This document shows positions 28,554-31,589 of a DNA stretch of 31,589 bases, piece by piece. A program made the position numbers and the translations under genes. How positions within the stretch are numbered: the first letter of the stretch is position 1; every line of letters begins with the position of its first letter. The notes beneath the pieces were generated by a model. The model worked only from the letters and a program-made list of their open reading frames with translations, made no database searches and had not been told where the DNA came from. The DNA is from Acanthamoeba lenticulata (lineage: Eukaryota > Discosea > Longamoebia > Acanthamoebidae): contig NAVB01000212.1 of assembly GCA_002179805.1 (NCBI GenBank), forward strand, positions 1 to 31,589, in the 5' to 3' direction.

Positions 28554-31500
28554 ATGCAGAAACGATCATCCGCCATCTCAAAAAGTGGTGCGTGTAGTAC
28601 CACCATCTCGATGCCTGCACTCGTGTAGCGCGAGGGCAAGTGGACCCACAAAGAGTCGTTTGTGTGCGCGCGGCGCCAAACAGGGAGGGGGCGGGTGGAG
28701 GTAGCGCAATGCATGGAAGCGCAGAAGGTGTGGGAGGTGCGCGGCCTCGTCCTGTGGCGTCCGCTCCCGCCCGCAGGCTGGTTCTCGCTGGGCGACTGGG
28801 CCGAGGAGGTCGAGGGCCGGACGAGCGACAGCGACACGTGTAGCGGCTGGCTCCCCATCGTGCGCGAGGACTCGGCCTTTGCGTCTCAGGGCGATGGCGC
28901 TGGCCCGTTCTTTGGTACGCCGCTGGCCGACTTGGCCCAGCGCGAGGGCCAGCCCGTGCCGGCCCTCATCAGTCATGCCATCGCCTACATCGACAAGCAC
29001 GGTACGTCTGTTTGTTCGTTCATTCGTTCATGAAGAAGACGCAAGCTCTGGTCTTCCTGCAGCTGAGATGATGTGCATGATGTTGCCGCATGACGACAGC
29101 GCTCAATGCCGTGGGCCTGTTCCGGATCGACGTCACGTCGCTCCTCAACAACCTCGCGCGCGAGATCGACGCCGGGCGGCCAGTCGACCTCGAGGCCGTC
29201 GCTAACCCGCACGCCGCCGCCAACATCATCAAGCGATTCCTCAAGTACTCTTTTCCTTTTTGTTTTTGTTTTTTTTTGGTTTTGTTTTTGTTTTTGCTGA
29301 TCGGCACGCTTGGATCAGGCGACTGCCCGAGCCGCTGTTCCCGTTCTCCGTGTGGAACCCCATGGCCGAGGCCATTCTCTGTACCTTCATCTTTCAATAT
29401 TTCATGTATTTTTACTGTTTTATGTTTCTAATTATTTATTTGTGTGCAAAACAGCGTCGCAGACGCCGGAGGAGAGCCGCGAGAAAATCAAGGCCGTCAT
29501 GCAGCAGCTGCCGGAGATCAACCTCAAGGTCATGCACCGAATATTCGGGCTCCTCGCCCGCGTGGCCCGGCATTCCCACAGCAACCTCATGCCGGCCTCC
29601 AACCTCGCCTCCATGATCGGTATTCCGATATTCAACCAGCTCCTTCAGTCGATTCTTTTTTTTTCTTTCTTTTTCTATTGCTTTATTGCAAGTGTTTATA
29701 TCTGGTTACGCTGTGGTGTGTGCGTTATTGCGTTGCAACAGGGCCGAACGTGCTGTATCCGCACCCATCACAACAAAACACATCCAATGCCGAGTTCGTG
29801 CTCAGGTGCGGCACATCAACCATCACCACCAACTTTTAATATATTTAAAAAATATATTAAAAGTTTTTCTTTCTTTTTCTTTCATTTTTTTCTGACAATT
29901 CTCTGGCCCTGGATGGTGCATGCCTGCAGGGACGTGAACACGGCGAACGCGGTGGTCGAGACGATCATCACGTCCCTCGACTTTTTCTTCCCCGACGCCG
30001 ATGAAGAGTACGAAAAGCAGCTGCAGCGGCGACAGCAGGAGGAGGCCGACCAGAACGACCTGGCGTCGGCATCGTCATCTTCATCATCGCCAACCAAAGA
30101 CGCCGCCGGCGGCGGTGGCACGACGACAACATCGACGCCGACCACCACGCAAGGCGGCGGCGTGGTGCCGACGTTGATGTTAACGTCGGTGGCATCGGGG
30201 ACGGGCACGCGCGGCCGGTCGGCGCTGCCGCCGGCCCTGATGGGAATGACGTCGGAGCTGGAGGACTTTAATTCGCTCCAGCGACGGCGGAGCAACATCA
30301 ACGTCCTCAAGCAGTTCTTTGAAGAGGCCGCCTCGACCTCGGCGTCGACGTCGACATCGACATCGACGTCAACGTCGACATCGGGGGCGTCGTCACTCGG
30401 CGTGGTGGGCTTGGGGGCCAAAACCGGGCCGCTCCACAAATCCAGCGAAGACCGGCCGCTGTCACGCGACAGCGCGCGGGCGACGCCGAGCGTCGTCGCG
30501 TCCGAGGCCGACGCCGAGCCGGAGGAGCCCGAGGCCGCGACTGCCGAGCAGCAAAAGCCTCCCAAGTGGGTGGCGTCCGCTGGGCCCACCAGCGCCAACG
30601 GCGGCCCGGGCGCCAACGGCTCGGGCGGCTCCGGGCCTCGGCTCACCGCCGGCGCGCGCGACGACCTGCGCATCACGCTTTCCAGTGCCAGGTTCGTGTT
30701 GTTGTTGTTGCTTGAACGGCCTGCTGACGTCATGATGCATCATGACACGATCTTTTTATGACGTGGTTGCATTGCAGCACCCAAAACCGAGCGGCCTCTA
30801 TGGCGAATGCGCTCCTCAGCCCGCGGGCCGAGAGCAAACAACCGCTGTCCGCCTCTTCCGCCTCTTCCTCAGTACCACCTTCGTCCGGGTCCTCACCAGC
30901 GGCTCTGTCGTCCTCTTCCACCGCGGCCGCCAGCAGCCAGCCGCCGCCAAACGTGCCGCTGCTTCTCCCGCCCAAGAGCTTCGTCAAAGTTTGGGTATGA
31001 TTTTTCTAATTTCTTTTTTCTAATATTTTTTTCTTTATCAGTAAAATAAGATGCAGCATATTTAATCTGTTCATTATTTTAACAAAATATATTATATAAT
31101 ATATTCTCGAGACAGGACAACGCAGGGCTGGGGTCCAAGTTCGGGTTCGTGGCCGTGTGGAAGGCCATCCCGCCGACGCTGCAGTACGTGGCGCTGGGCC
31201 ACGTCGTCACCACCAGCCCGGACTCCCCGCCGCCCGCCACCAACTCCTTCCGTTGCGTCCACATCAGGTCCGCCTCCAATCTTTACTTTTTAATTGTTAT
31301 TGCTTTTTATTCTATATATAAAAATACAATTTTAGCCAACAATATTTGTTGTTATGTATAATACATGGGGCGGAGAACAGCGCGGTCAAGAACGTGACGA
31401 GCCGCAAGTGCATATGGAAGAGCTCGTCGGAGAGCATACGCCTCAAGAAGTACCGCAGCAGCCGCCAGGCGAGCCCGTGCTCCCTCTGGATCGGCCTCCC

Positions 31501-31589
31501 CGTGCGCCTTTTCCCTCTCTTTATTTATTTATTTATTTATAAAATAAGCGTTATGTTTATTTATTTATTTGCTCACGCGCGTGTCCGGG
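28554..31589 (+). CDS. RhoGAP protein with VPS62-like flanking segments (partial, 3' end beyond right edge)
   Basis: Exons: 28554-28587, 28684-29001, 29100-29244, 29319-29380, 29455-29619, 29742-29805, 29930-30691, 30778-30994, 31116-31267, 31381-31501, then an intron to the window end; 680 codons with agreeing phases. RhoGAP spans about 90-250: FGTPLADLAQREGQPVPALI, AVGLFRIDV with arginine finger Arg126, NIIKRFLKRLPEPLFP, LPEINLKVMHRIFGLLARVA, NLMPASNLASMIGPNVLYP. Such domains speed GTP hydrolysis by Rho-family GTPases. Before it, VLWRPLPPAGWFSLGDWAEE, and near the end VAVWKAIPPTLQYVALGHVV with KCIWKSSSESIRLKKYRSSR, resemble the VPS62/DUF946 fold. The middle (about 270-570) is disordered: acidic, Ser/Thr runs, Gly/Pro. 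The first 12 codons (MQKRSSAISKSG) are the least certain part; a start at 28713 is the alternative. Confidence 0.78.
30340..30387 (+). repeat. Coding microsatellite (TCGACG/TCGACA)n encoding Ser-Thr repeats
   Basis: Tandem six-base units encode an alternating Ser-Thr tract of about eight pairs in the disordered region of the RhoGAP protein. It is likely to vary in length between strains. Confidence 0.8.
31502..31589 (+). other. Start of RhoGAP intron with TTTA microsatellite
   Basis: After donor GTGCGCC at 31502 the sequence becomes T-rich with tandem TTTA units at about 31520-31540 and 31557-31570. The intron's end lies beyond the window. Confidence 0.6.

Overview
The window is nuclear DNA of a protist. 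Coding exons are GC-rich and cut by many short introns: I traced about 85 in 18 genes, mostly 60-150 nt, with donors that often read GTACG or GTGCG. Genes are packed on both strands, with only 77-132 bp between several convergent pairs. The gene set (VPS52, RACK1, PRP28-type helicase, eIF2 beta, FBPase, MMAA, a TKL kinase, F-box/ankyrin, PLAC8, GH39, RhoGAP and SH3 proteins) and the splicing style suggest an amoebozoan, most likely Acanthamoeba or a close relative. The taxon is inference. Exons were assembled by hand from reading-frame phase, splice sites and family knowledge; each CDS entry gives its exon limits.

Layout, left to right: VPS52 (-, C-terminus off the left edge); F-box/ankyrin protein (+); N-terminal part of a TKL kinase (-). 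The last two meet at a 13-G run where both look cut short. Then MMAA GTPase (+); RACK1 (-); a small probable mitochondrial orphan (-); a secreted GH39 glycosidase (+); PLAC8 protein (+); fructose-1,6-bisphosphatase (-); a membrane protein resembling fungal Nur1/DUF2418 (-); an aspartyl/asparaginyl beta-hydroxylase-like protein (+); intronless eIF2 beta (+); a tiny NDUFA3-like membrane protein (+); PRP28/DDX23-type DEAD-box helicase (-); a small secreted orphan (+); a two-SH3 protein ending in a degenerate glutaminase fold (-); a CS-domain ORF just upstream of it (-), perhaps the same gene; and a RhoGAP protein (+) running off the right edge.

This is a eukaryotic gene neighbourhood, not an operon, so adjacency implies no shared pathway. 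Themes are translation (RACK1, eIF2 beta), splicing (PRP28), mitochondria (MMAA, NDUFA3-like, the orphan), membrane traffic and signalling (VPS52, kinase, RhoGAP, SH3 scaffold) and sugar metabolism (FBPase, GH39). No tRNA, rRNA, CRISPR array or complete mobile element was recognised.

The most novel item is the SH3-SH3-glutaminase-like protein. It keeps the glutaminase fold signature but has lost the catalytic Ser-x-x-Lys and every substrate-binding residue I could align, so it looks like a pseudoenzyme recruited into a scaffold. Other points are a RhoGAP flanked by two VPS62-like segments, a Nur1-like protein outside fungi, a 10-nt and a 23-nt microexon, three GC-AG introns, and a probable break or misjoin at the 13-G run.
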